Shown piece by piece: positions 28,379 to 37,442 of a stretch of 64,000 nt of DNA (the stretch's first letter is position 1; each line of letters begins with the position of its first letter). A program made the position numbers and the translations under genes. A model generated the notes under the pieces. The model was given only the letters and a program-made list of their open reading frames with translations, did not search any database and was not told the origin of the DNA. This DNA comes from DASTFY01 sp963769115. GTDB taxonomy: Bacteria > Actinomycetota > Acidimicrobiia > Acidimicrobiales > Ilumatobacteraceae. The stretch covers positions 18,098 through 82,097 of the forward strand of contig CAVYKN010000003.1 in the NCBI GenBank assembly GCA_963769115.1. The letters run 5' to 3'.

Positions 28379-28924
28379 TCACTCACCGACGGTTCCGTCG
28401 ACCATCTCGCGGATCAGGTCGGCGTGGCCGTTGTGGCGGGCGTACTCCTCGATCATGTGGATCATGATCCAGCGGAGGTCGACGGTCTCTCCCCGCGAGG
28501 TCGTGCCCGTGATCTCGAGGGCCGGCGCCGCGGCCTCGATGGCGCGCGCGGCATCGCACTCTGCGTGCCAGGTGGCCAGGTCGTCCGCCCAGTCGGCGTC
28601 TTCGAGCAGCTCGAAGTCGCCGTCCGGGTGCTGGTCGTCGTCGTAGTACAGCGGCGCCGCCTCCTGGCCATCGAGCGAGCGGCGGAACCAGTGGCGCTCC
28701 ACCTCCGCCATGTGGCGAACGAGGCCCTGGAGGCTGAGGAGCGAGCCGGCCACAGGCTGCGTGATCAGGCCCTCACGGTCCAGTCCCGCGCACTTCAGCT
28801 CCAACGTCGCGCGGTGGAAGTCGAGCCACTCCCGCAGCGCCGGGCGCTCGGCCGATTCGAAGGGAGGATCGATCCGCAGGGGTGTCGAAGGATCGGAGGG
28901 GTCGGGGTCGGGCGGCGCGGGCAT
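28379..28924 (-). CDS. DinB/DUF664 family protein
   Basis: 181 residues forming a four-helix DinB-like fold. Likely metal ligands are in VRHMAEVERHWF and in the C-terminal YARHNGHADLIRE (HxxxH). Relatives include mycothiol- or bacillithiol-dependent transferases; DUF664 members often lack a known substrate. It is divergent from the flavin oxidoreductase and directly followed by the nitroreductase gene. Confidence 0.85.
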   Translation of the reverse strand: MPAPPDPDPSDPSTPLRIDPPFESAERPALREWLDFHRATLELKCAGLDREGLITQPVAGSLLSLQGLVRHMAEVERHWFRRSLDGQEAAPLYYDDDQHPDGDFELLEDADWADDLATWHAECDAARAIEAAAPALEITGTTSRGETVDLRWIMIHMIEEYARHNGHADLIREMVDGTVGE

Positions 28925-28996
28925 CGCCCGGACGCTACTGACCGATGGTGGACCAACCGTCCGGACGCCGATGAGGTGCTGGCTACGGTCCCCGCG

Positions 28997-30956
28997 ATGA
29001 CCGCCGACCCCTTCCCGGAGCTGCGCCAGCCGATCCAGGTCGGCACCATGGACCTCGACCACCGGATCGTGGTCCCGCCGCACGGAGGCGGGGCCGGCGC
29101 GCTGCTCGGGACGCCGGCGCAGTTCGAACAGCACTGCGCGCACTGGCTGGCCAAGGTCGACGGCGGCGTGCAGTGGATCGGCGGTGGTCCGACCTTCGTG
29201 CGCAACCCGCTGCCGCCCGGCTTCGAGCCCACGGGGATCGGCGCCCACGGGCCCGGCTTCTTCCGCCATCCCGACTTCGTCCCCCGGCTGGGCACTTTCT
29301 CCGACCGCGTCCACGACGCCGGCGGGTTCCTGTCCGTGCAGATGGTGCTGCAGGGCGGCATGCCGCTGGCGCCCTCGCACGAACCGAGCGGCTACTACGA
29401 CCATCGCATCCCGCACGCCGTCGACCTCGACGAGATCGCCTGGCTCCTGCGCGAGTACGGCGAGTCGGCCGCGCTCGCCGCCGAGGCCGGTGTCGACGCC
29501 ATCGAGCTCCACGCCAACCACGACGACCTGCTGCAGTGGTTCCTCTCGCCGCTCACGAACCACCGCGCCGACGGGTACGGCGGCGATCCCGAGGCCCGCC
29601 GGCGCTTCCTGCGCGAGGTGGTGGAGTCGATCCGGGGTCACGTGGGGCGACCGATCACCCTCGGCCTCCGGCTGTGCCTCGACGAGATGATCGACGGCGG
29701 CTACGGCGTGGACGAGTGCCAGCGGGTGATGGCGGCCTTCACCGAAGAAGGGACCGTCGACTACTTCAGCCTCGACGTCGGCAGCAACTGGGGTGCGCCG
29801 AGCTACATCCCGCCCGGGTCGTACCCCGAGGCGGCGTGGGCGCCGCTGTGCGGGCAGGCCCGGCAGGCGACCGACCGGCCGGTCGTCTACGCCGGACGGG
29901 TCGCCACGCCAGAGACCGCGGCCGCCGTCGTCGCCCGGGGGGACGCCGACCTGGTGGCGATGGCCCGGGCGATCATGGCCGACCCGCAGCTGGTGGCGAA
30001 GGCGGCGAGCGGCAGGCGGGAGCTGATCCGCCCGTGCATCGGGCTGAACGAGTGCATCCACCGCCAGACCGTCGAGGGCCTGGTCTACGGCTGCGCCGTC
30101 AACCCCCGTGCCGGCCGTGAGGCCGAGGACGAGCTGGCCGCGTCAGCCCGGCCACGGCGGATCCTGGTGGTGGGTGGCGGCCCGGCAGGGATGGAGGCCG
30201 CGGCGCTGGCGGCCGAGGCCGGCCACGACGTCGCGCTGTGGGAGCGGTCCGACCACCTCGGCGGCCAGTTCGCCATCGCCGCCCGGGCCCGCATGAACGG
30301 GACGTTCTCCGACTGGATCACCTGGCAGGGTGAGCGACTGGCCCGGGTCGGGGTGGACGTGTCGCTGGATCGTGACGCGACGGTCGACGACGTAGCCAGC
30401 GCTGGTGTCGACACCGTCGTCGTCGCCACCGGGGCCCGGCCTCGCCCGCTGGCGGTCCCTGGTGCCGACCACCCGGGCGTCGTGCAGGGCGCGGACGCGC
30501 TGACAGGCGCGGCTGCGGTCGGGTCACGCGTGCTGGTCGTGGCCGAGGACGACCGGCCCGCGCCCGTCGCTGTTGCCGACCACCTGGCCGGTGGCGGTCA
30601 CGACGTGACGCTGGTCTTCCAGACGCCGGCAGCCGCCCCGCTCGTCGGCAAGTACTCGATGGGCGCGCTGCTGGCCCGTCTCGATTCCGGCGGCGTGCAG
30701 CTCGTGCCGCTCGACGCGGGTGGTCGGCATCGGGCTGCCCGAGGTCGAGCTGGCCCACGCCTACAGCGGGCGCCGGTGGTCGGCCGGTCCATTCGACAGC
30801 GTCGTGCTGTCGTGCGGCGCGGTGCCCGTCGACGGGCTGTACCACGAGCTCAAGGGCCGACACCCCGACGTGCACGTGCTCGGCGACGCGTACGCGCCCC
30901 GCCGGGTCGTCTTCGCCACCCGCCAGGCCTGGGACCTCGTCCGCAGCCTGGGCTGA
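28997..30956 (+). CDS. Old-yellow-enzyme/2,4-dienoyl-CoA-reductase-like flavoprotein, frameshift near 30708
   Basis: The N-terminal FMN TIM barrel covers residues 1-350 (AGVDAIELHANHDDLLQWF, NHRADGYGGD). A linker should hold a 4Fe-4S cluster, then an FAD/NAD domain starts at VVGGGPAGMEAAALAAE. The cluster motif fits C-x2-C-x2-C-x12-C in spacing, but the second Cys is Leu (CIGLNEC), so one ligand is missing. The last 78 residues (VVGIGLPEVELAHAY onward) are one frame over, joined by skipping one base near 30708. With repair the length is about 652 residues. Substrate unknown. Confidence 0.83.
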
Positions 30957-31071
30957 GCCCCGCCCGCAGCCGCGCGCTGCGACGTCCTCGCGGGATCGCG
31001 TAGCCGCTGGCGGTCCCGGCGGCCGCGAGAAACGGGGGCCGCGGCGGCTCAGGCGGCAGCGGATCGCCGGG

Positions 31072-31479
31072 TCATGCTCTGTCGGGCCACCAGCCGGCCA
31101 CCACGTCACCGGCGAAGCGGGCGTGGTAGGTGGTGGCGAGCTCCGACGCACCCTCCGGCGGTGGGCCGGCGGCGCTCGGCACGGCGTCGCACGCTCCGGG
31201 CACCGGGTCCAGCCACTCGAGGTGCATGGACGCGGTCACGTCACGCAGCGAAGGGGTGGCGAGCTCGTGGTGATCGCTGGACTGGTGGGCGAGGAACGCG
31301 TCGAAGCTGCCGAACGACGCCAACGCGTAGTAGGTCGAGGGCTCGGCACCCCGCCAGTACTCGTAGCGCCGTACCCCGGTCTCGCGCTCGTGCGTCTGCC
31401 GGTGGAGCTCGGCGACGATGCGCTCGAAGTCCGCCTCGCGGCCGGGGTGGATGCGGATGTGGGCCAGGAAGGTCGCCAT
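31072..31479 (-). CDS. Antibiotic biosynthesis monooxygenase (ABM)-domain protein
   Basis: 135 residues. The N-terminal 90 residues are an ABM-type ferredoxin-like domain (MATFLAHIRIHPGREADFERIV, FGSFDAFLAHQSS). Such proteins range from small monooxygenases to haem-degrading enzymes and often have no assigned substrate. It begins 5 bases after the aconitase stop on the same strand and is likely cotranscribed. Confidence 0.8.
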   Translation of the reverse strand: MATFLAHIRIHPGREADFERIVAELHRQTHERETGVRRYEYWRGAEPSTYYALASFGSFDAFLAHQSSDHHELATPSLRDVTASMHLEWLDPVPGACDAVPSAAGPPPEGASELATTYHARFAGDVVAGWWPDRA

Positions 31480-31484
31480 CAGTC

Positions 31485-33752
31485 TCAGCCTCCGGCCGCG
31501 ACCCGCTGCTTCACGATGTTGAGGGCGGAGCCGGCCCGGAACCACTCGATCTGCTCGTCGCTGAAGGTCTGGTTGCCGAGGAAGTCGATGGTCGTCCCGT
31601 CCGGCTTCACGATCTGGCAGCGCACCGGCTGGTCCGGGGTGAGGTCGGCCAGTCCCAGCACGTTGATGCGGTCGTCCTCGCCGATCAGGTCGTACGTGGC
31701 GCGGTCGGCGAAGGTCAGCGGCACCAGCCCCTGCTTCTTCAGGTTGGTCTCGTGGATGCGGGCGAAGCTGCGGGCGAAGATCACCTTGCCGTTGCGGAAC
31801 CGCGGCTCCATCGCTGCGTGCTCGCGGCTCGAGCCCTCGCCGTAGTTCTCGTCCCCGATGGCGCACCAGCCGATGCCGGCCTCCGCGTAGCGGCGGGCGA
31901 TCTCGGGGTACGACCGGGTCTCGCCGTCGGTCTGGTCCTTGCCCTCGCCCGTGCCACCGGTGAACGCGTTGACCGCGCCGAGGAAGAGGTTGCCCGAGAT
32001 GTTCTCCAGGTGGCCGCGGTAGCGGAGCCACTTGCCGGCGGCCGAGATGTGATCGGTGGTGCACTTGCCCTGGGCCTTCATCAGGACGACGAGGCCGAAG
32101 TAGTCCTGGCCGTCCCACGGGGCGAAGGGCTCCAGCAGTTGGAGGCGCTCAGAACCGGGGTCGACCACGACGCTGACGTTGCCGGCGTCGCTCGGCGGGG
32201 CGATGAAGCCGCTGTCGCCGGGGTCGAACCCCCTGTCGGGGAGCACCTCGCCGACCGGTGCCTCGAGGCGGACCTCCTCGCCGCTGTCGTTGGTGAGGAC
32301 GTCCGTCGTGGGGTCGAAGGCCAGCGTCCCCGCCAGCGCCAGCGCCACGACCGTGTCCGGCGACGTCACGAACGCCAGCGTGTTGGCGTTGCCGTCGTTG
32401 CGCTTGGGGAAATTGCGGTTGTAGCTGTTGACGATGGTGTTGAGCCGGCCGAGGTCGAGGTCGGTCCGCTCCCACTGGCCGATGCACGGCCCGCAGGCGT
32501 TGGCCAGCACCTCGGCGCCGATGGCCTCGAGGTCGGCCAGCAGGCCGTCACGCTCGATGGTCGCCCGTACCTGCTCCGAGCCCGGCGTGACGAGGAGCTG
32601 TGTCCGGGCCTTGAGCCCGTGCGCGGCGGCCTGACGGGCGATGGACGCGGCGCGCGTGATGTCCTCGTAGGAGGAGTTCGTGCACGAGCCGATCAATGCC
32701 GACGAGATGGTGAGCGGCCAGTCGTTCTCCTCCGCGGCGGCGGTCACCTCCGCCCCCACCCGATGGGCGCGGTCGGGGGAGTGGGGACCGTTGATGAGCG
32801 GCTTGAGGGTGTCGAGGTCGATCTCGACCAGCTCGTCGTAGAGGGCACCGTCGTCGGGCCGCAGGTGCTCGGCGACGCGGTCGGCCTCGTCGGCGATGGC
32901 CTCTCGGCCCGTGGCCTTGAGGTACATCGCCATGTTCTGGTCGTAGGGGAAGATCGAGCAGGTCGCCCCGATCTCGGCCCCCATGTTGCAGATGGTCGCC
33001 TTGCCGGTGGCGGAGATGCTGTCGGCGCCCGGCCCGTGGTACTCGACGATGGCTCCCGTGCCGCCGGCCACCGTGAGGACCCGCGCCACCTCGAGGATCA
33101 CGTCCTTGGGCGAGGACCAGCCCGAGAGCGTGCCGGTCAACCGGACGCCGATGACCTTTGGCCAGCGGACGTTGAACGGGAAGCCGGTCATGACGTCCAC
33201 GGCGTCCGCGCCGCCCACCCCGATGGCCACCATGCCCAGCCCTCCCGCGTTGGGCGTGTGGCTGTCCGTGCCGATCATCATCCCGCCCGGGAAGGCGTAG
33301 TTCTCGAGCACCACCTGATGGATGATCCCGCTCCCCGGCTTCCAGAAGCCGATGCCGTACTTCGCGCTGACCGTCCGGAGGAACTCGTAGACCTCGGAGT
33401 TGATGTCGAGCGCGAAGCCGAGGTCGATGTCGGCTCCGGCCTTGGCCAGGATGAGGTGGTCGCAGTGGACGGTCGAGGGGACGGCCACCTCGGGGAGACC
33501 GGCCGTCATGAACTGGAGGAGGGCCATCTGGGCCGTGGCGTCCTGCATGGCCACCCGGTCGGGGCGGAAGTCGGCGTAGCTGCGCCCGCGCTCCATCTCC
33601 TGACCCTCGGCGTCGACCAGGTGGTTGACGAGGATCTTCTCGGCCAGCGTCAGTGGCCGGTCCAACCGACGGCCGGCGGTGGCGACGCGGTCCGGCAGCG
33701 ATGCGTAGACCTGCTGGACCAGCTCGATGGGCGTGCCTGCGGTGACGGCCAT
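31485..33752 (-). CDS. acn: Aconitate hydratase (mitochondrial-type)
   Basis: 755 residues, matching mitochondrial-type aconitases rather than the roughly 900-residue AcnA. 4Fe-4S ligands are in IGSCTNSSYEDI and ACGPCIGQW. Active-site residues are in SHTPNAGGLG, TTDHIS and YGEGSSREHAAMEPR. It isomerises citrate to isocitrate, between citrate synthase and isocitrate dehydrogenase, both also in this window. ATG 33752 is 34 bases from a direct-repeat operator shared with icd, and the gene is divergent from a GntR regulator. Confidence 0.96.
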   Translation of the reverse strand: MAVTAGTPIELVQQVYASLPDRVATAGRRLDRPLTLAEKILVNHLVDAEGQEMERGRSYADFRPDRVAMQDATAQMALLQFMTAGLPEVAVPSTVHCDHLILAKAGADIDLGFALDINSEVYEFLRTVSAKYGIGFWKPGSGIIHQVVLENYAFPGGMMIGTDSHTPNAGGLGMVAIGVGGADAVDVMTGFPFNVRWPKVIGVRLTGTLSGWSSPKDVILEVARVLTVAGGTGAIVEYHGPGADSISATGKATICNMGAEIGATCSIFPYDQNMAMYLKATGREAIADEADRVAEHLRPDDGALYDELVEIDLDTLKPLINGPHSPDRAHRVGAEVTAAAEENDWPLTISSALIGSCTNSSYEDITRAASIARQAAAHGLKARTQLLVTPGSEQVRATIERDGLLADLEAIGAEVLANACGPCIGQWERTDLDLGRLNTIVNSYNRNFPKRNDGNANTLAFVTSPDTVVALALAGTLAFDPTTDVLTNDSGEEVRLEAPVGEVLPDRGFDPGDSGFIAPPSDAGNVSVVVDPGSERLQLLEPFAPWDGQDYFGLVVLMKAQGKCTTDHISAAGKWLRYRGHLENISGNLFLGAVNAFTGGTGEGKDQTDGETRSYPEIARRYAEAGIGWCAIGDENYGEGSSREHAAMEPRFRNGKVIFARSFARIHETNLKKQGLVPLTFADRATYDLIGEDDRINVLGLADLTPDQPVRCQIVKPDGTTIDFLGNQTFSDEQIEWFRAGSALNIVKQRVAAGG

Positions 33753-33785
33753 GGGTCGGACCCCCTGGGGCGGTGGAGCATATGT

Positions 33786-33804
33786 ATACAAGTATGATAC
33801 AAGT
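33786..33804. promoter_or_regulatory. Direct-repeat operator candidate between acn and GntR
   Basis: ATACAAGT occurs at 33786-33793 and 33797-33804 (11-base period) in an AT-rich island; TATGAT (33793-33798) is a -10-like hexamer on the plus strand. The element matches that upstream of icd at 17 of 22 positions. Confidence 0.55.
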
Positions 33805-33873
33805 TCACGCGGACAACGTCCAGCAGCAGCCATGGTCGCGCACCGCGTGGAGGGTCCTTGCCGCCGACGCCGG

Positions 33874-34627
33874 ATGGAGACGAGCATGAGACGAGTGCGC
33901 ACCATCCGCTACCGCGAGATCGCCGACGCGTTGCGGGAGCGGGTGGTGGCGGGCGAGTTCCCGGCCGGGCGGCTGCTGCCCAGCGAAGCGGCGCTCTCGG
34001 CGACCTACGAGGCCAGCCGGGTGACCATCCGCCGCGCGCTCGAGCAGCTCAGGGAGGAGGGGCTGGTCGACGCGCGACAGGGCTTCGGGTGGTTCGTGGC
34101 CACGGCGCCGATCCGCCAGAGCCTCGGGCGCCTGGCGACGCTGGAGGATCAGCTCGCCGACGTCGGGGATCCGGCCGGACCGGCAGATCCTCGACTTCGC
34201 CTTCGTCACCGCGGACGACCGGACGCGCGCGCTGCTCGGCACGTCCCAGGTGCTGCGGGTGCGGCGGCTCAACCTGGCCGACGGCGAGCCGTTCGCCATC
34301 GTCACCGTCTGGTGCCCGGCCAGCCTCGGCCAGCACCTGTCCCGCGCCGACGTGGAGCGCTCGCCGTTCTACGAGCTGCTGCCCGTGCGACTGGGCGGGG
34401 CCAGTCAGAGCATCGGTGCCGACGCCGCCTCGGCCGACGACGCCCGCCTGCTGGACATCCCGCCCGGGTCTCCGGTGCTGCGTTGCGAGCGCGTCACCCG
34501 CACCGAGGACGGCGAGCCCGTGCTCGTGTCGGTGCACCTCTTCCCGGCGTACCGCACCGAGTTCGTCGTCGACATGCCCCGCACGGAGCCGTCGATCGCG
34601 CCGACCGGGCTGCGCCTGGTCGAGTGA
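33874..34627 (+). CDS. GntR/HutC family regulator with UTRA domain, frameshift near 34168
   Basis: The N-terminal winged HTH (YREIADALRERVVAGEF, LPSEAALSATYEASRVTIR) is clear GntR. The effector-binding UTRA half (IRPDRQILDFAFVTADD to the end) is one frame over, joined by skipping one base near 34166-34172 (ggggatcc). About 250 residues with repair. It is divergent from aconitase and flanks the direct-repeat site, so it is the best candidate regulator of acn and icd. Starts ATG 33874 and 33886 are both possible. Confidence 0.8.
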
Positions 34628-34633
34628 GGGCGG

Positions 34634-34975
34634 TCAGTCCGTGCTGATCGAGACGGGGATCAGGATCAGCAGGCCGACCAGGAGCAGCGCGAGGATCACG
34701 GTCCCGATGATGCCGAGGATGTAGCCGGCCTGCGCCATCCCCCGGCCGCCGAGCGAACCCTGCGAGGCGTCGATCTCCTTCATGGCGCGACGGCCGATCA
34801 CCAGGGCGAACGGCGACACCACCTGGCAGGTCACCACCCCCACGATCCCGAGCACCAGGGCCACGACGGCGCGCGGATGGTCCTGGACGGGGCGGTAGGG
34901 GACGCTGGCCGGCTGCGGTGCAGGCGGCGGCGGAGGGGGTGGCGCCGGAGGAGGGGGCGGGGGAGTCGTGCTCAT
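34634..34975 (-). CDS. DUF4190-type small membrane protein
   Basis: 113 residues: a proline-rich N-terminal tail (residues 5-22), then two hydrophobic segments (AVVALVLGIVGVVTCQVVS and YILGIIGTVILALLLVG) separated by a short polar loop (GRRAMKEIDASQG). This is the DUF4190 pattern, whose function is unknown. It converges with the GntR gene, 6 bases apart. Confidence 0.8.
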   Translation of the reverse strand: MSTTPPPPPPAPPPPPPPAPQPASVPYRPVQDHPRAVVALVLGIVGVVTCQVVSPFALVIGRRAMKEIDASQGSLGGRGMAQAGYILGIIGTVILALLLVGLLILIPVSISTD

Positions 34976-35060
34976 GGCGCGCCGCCGGTCGGGTCCGAAT
35001 CGACCGCATCACCCGATCGGGCCTCGCGGCCCACACGATCGAGCGGACCCGAGCTGACGA

Positions 35061-35519
35061 TCATTCCTTGCCGGTCACCTTGTCGGCGGCCGACTTGGCC
35101 TTGGCCTCCGCGCTGCCGGCGATGTCCTTGGCCTTGGCCTCGGCATCTCCGGCGGCTGCCTTGGTGTCTCCGGCGACGTCCTTGGCCTTGGCTTCGACGT
35201 CTCCGGCGGCCGACTTGGCCTTGGCTTGCGCATCTCCGGCGACGTCCTTGGCCTTGCCCTCCACATCTCGGGCAGCGTCGCCACCGTCCTGCTTGACGTC
35301 TCCGGCTGCGTCCTTCGTGGCGTCAGCGGCGTCGTCCGCGCCGCCCTTGACCTTCGAGGCCACGTCGCCGGCGACGTCCTTCACCTTGGCGGCCACGTCG
35401 GTGGCCACGTCCTTCGTCTTGTCCCACACCTTCTCCGCCACGTCGGACGTCTTCTCCCAGGCCTTCCCCGCCGCTTCCTTGGCCTTGTCCAGAGTCTTGC
35501 TGTCGTTGGTGTCGCTCAC
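35061..35519 (-). CDS. LEA-like alanine/lysine repeat protein
   Basis: 152 residues built almost only from Ala, Lys, Asp, Val, Glu and Gly, in repeats such as AKAKDVAGD and AKAKSAAGD with roughly 11-residue spacing. No cysteine or proline; the two Trp are near the N-terminus. This amphipathic, highly charged pattern resembles group 3 LEA and CsbD-like stress proteins that fold on membranes or on drying. It is a stand-alone gene between a membrane protein and a methyltransferase. Function by analogy only. Confidence 0.75.
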   Translation of the reverse strand: MSDTNDSKTLDKAKEAAGKAWEKTSDVAEKVWDKTKDVATDVAAKVKDVAGDVASKVKGGADDAADATKDAAGDVKQDGGDAARDVEGKAKDVAGDAQAKAKSAAGDVEAKAKDVAGDTKAAAGDAEAKAKDIAGSAEAKAKSAADKVTGKE

Positions 35520-35629
35520 GGGCGATCCCTCCTGGGTCGGGGTACGGCCAGTCTGGCACCAACCGCTGACCAGGTCGTACAGCCGGGTCCCGGCTTCGGG
35601 ACGAGTGCCAATCGGCCATCATCTCTGCC

Positions 35630-36454
35630 GTGGACGACTTCCAGCGCACCAACCTCGACACCTGGGACGAGCGAGCGCCGGCCCACGCCGCCTCGCCCGA
35701 CTACCACGTGGAGGAGCTGGTCGCCGACCCGGGATTCATCTCGGAGGTCATCCAGTTCGACCTACCCCGCCTCGGGGACGTCGCCGGCCTCGACGTCGTA
35801 CACCTCCAGTGCCACATCGGGACCGACACGGTCTCCCTGGCCAAGCTGGGCGCCCGCGTGACCGGCGTCGACTTCTCGGCCGCCGCCCTCGCGCAGGCCC
35901 GTGCCCTGGCCGAGCGGGTCGGTGTCGACGTGCGCTTCGTGGAGTCCGAGCTGTACGCGGCACCGGCGGCGCTCGGCACCACCTACGACCTCGTCTACAC
36001 CGGCGTCGGCGCTCTCAACTGGTTACCGGACATCGCGGCCTGGGCGGATGTCGTCGCCACCCTGCTGCGCCCGGGCGGGCGGCTGCACCTCCGTGAGGGT
36101 CACCCGATGCTGTGGACCATGGCCGACCCGAGGCCCGACGGCCTGCTCGTCGTCGAGTACCCCTACCGGGAGACGGTCGACCCGGCCATGTTCGACGAGC
36201 CGGGCACCTACGTCCGCACCGACCAGGAGTTCACCCACAACCGCACGTACGAGTGGAACCACGGCCTGGGCGAGATCATCACCGCACTCCTGGCCAACAG
36301 CTTCCGCCTGACGATGCTGGAGGAGCACGACTCGGTGCCGTGGGACGCGCTGTCCGGGATGATGGACGCGCTGCCGGGCGGCGAGTACCGCCTCCGGGAC
36401 CGGCCCGAGCGCCTGGCCCACAGCTACACGCTCCAAGCCGTCAAGGACGGCTGA
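35630..36454 (+). CDS. SAM-dependent methyltransferase
   Basis: 274 residues. Class I fold: motif I region VVHLQCHIGTDTVSLAKLGA, then VTGVDFSAAALAQARALAE, motif IV-like DLVYTGVGALNWLPD and LLRPGGRLHLRE. The C-terminal third (YEWNHGLGEIITALL) is an extension seen in a subgroup of small-molecule methyltransferases. Substrate unknown. GTG start at 35630 fits the N-terminus. Confidence 0.87.
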   Translation: MDDFQRTNLDTWDERAPAHAASPDYHVEELVADPGFISEVIQFDLPRLGDVAGLDVVHLQCHIGTDTVSLAKLGARVTGVDFSAAALAQARALAERVGVDVRFVESELYAAPAALGTTYDLVYTGVGALNWLPDIAAWADVVATLLRPGGRLHLREGHPMLWTMADPRPDGLLVVEYPYRETVDPAMFDEPGTYVRTDQEFTHNRTYEWNHGLGEIITALLANSFRLTMLEEHDSVPWDALSGMMDALPGGEYRLRDRPERLAHSYTLQAVKDG

Positions 36455-36486
36455 CGGCCGCGCCCTCCGCACGAGGTGTCGCGAAG

Positions 36487-36552
36487 TGACACACCATGTC
36501 GCTTTCTGACACCTCTGTTCGGCTGGTGACACGCTGCGGTCCGGTTGGACAC
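36487..36552 (+). promoter_or_regulatory. Four TGACAC-type sites at exact 20-bp period
   Basis: TGACAC at 36487-36492, 36507-36512 and 36527-36532, and GGACAC at 36547-36552. An inverted half-site GTGTC sits at 36476-36480. The array ends 17 bases before the crotonase ATG. Two-turn phasing puts every site on the same DNA face. Confidence 0.5.
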
Positions 36553-36569
36553 TCTGCGAGACTCGGGCC

Positions 36570-37404
36570 ATGTCCGATCGCGTCACGATCTCCATCGACG
36601 GCGGGGTGGCCGACGTCCGCCTCAACCGGCCCGACAAGCGCAACGCCCTCGACGGCGCCATGTTCCTCGCGATCGCGGAGGCCGGCGATCGGCTGAAGAC
36701 CGAGCCGGGCCTGCGCTGCGTCGTGCTCTCCGGCGAGGGGGCCTCGTTCTGCGCCGGACTCGACTTCGGCTCGTTCCAGCAGATGGCCGAGAACGACGCC
36801 TCCGATGATGGTTCGGGGTCCGAACAGCGGTCGGGGAGCCCGGCCGCCATGGTGGAAGGCCGCATCACCCACCTCGGGCAGCAGGTGGCATGGGTGTGGC
36901 AGGAGGTGCCGGTCCCGGTCATCGCCGCCGTCCACGGCCACGCCCTCGGCGGCGGCATCCAGATCGCGCTGGGCGCCGACATCCGCATCGTCCATCCGGA
37001 GGCGCAGCTCTCCGTGCGCGAGGTCCACTGGGGGCTGGTGCCGGACATGACAGGCACCCTCACGCTCACCCGCCTCGTCCGGCCGGACGTGGCCAAGGAG
37101 CTGACGTTCACGGGGAGGATGGTCACGGGCGACGAGGCGTTGACCCTCGGCCTGGCGACCCGGCTGTCGGAGACGCCACGGGACGACGCGCTGGCACTGG
37201 CCCGGGAGATCGCCGGCCGCAGCCCGCACGCCGTCCGGGGGATCAAGGCGCTGTTCAACCGGATCCTGTCCGATGACGCCGCGGGTCAGTTCGCGCGAGG
37301 AGCGGGCGGTCATCGGCGAGCTCATCGCCAGCCCCAACCAGGTGGAAGCCGTGATGGCCAACTTCGAGAAGCGCCCACCGGCCTTCACCGATCCCACGCC
37401 CTGA
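36570..37404 (+). CDS. Enoyl-CoA hydratase/isomerase (crotonase) family, frameshift near 37293
   Basis: About 277 residues with repair. Oxyanion-hole segments: GEGASFCAGLDF and HGHALGGGIQIALGAD. A catalytic Glu fits in VREVHWGLVPDM. The C-terminal 40 residues (REERAVIGELIAS ... KRPPAFTDPTP) are one frame over; skip one base near 37291-37295 (gcgcgagg). The family hydrates or isomerises acyl-CoAs in beta-oxidation. A striking phased repeat array lies upstream. Confidence 0.85.
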
Positions 37405-37442
37405 GCCGACCGCCGTCGTGCAGGCGGTCAGGGCGTCAGACG

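Noticed and set aside
28379..30061. DinB protein with a long N-terminal extension
   Set aside because: The extension is antisense to the flavin reductase; ATG 28924 gives the normal DinB length.
31074..33797. A long plus-strand open frame across aconitase
   Set aside because: Shadow of acn; repetitive Val/Ala/Arg/Gly composition without any motif.
36487..36552. CRISPR-like array at the TGACAC boxes
   Set aside because: Only six bases repeat and the intervening 14 bases are too short for spacers; no cas genes.
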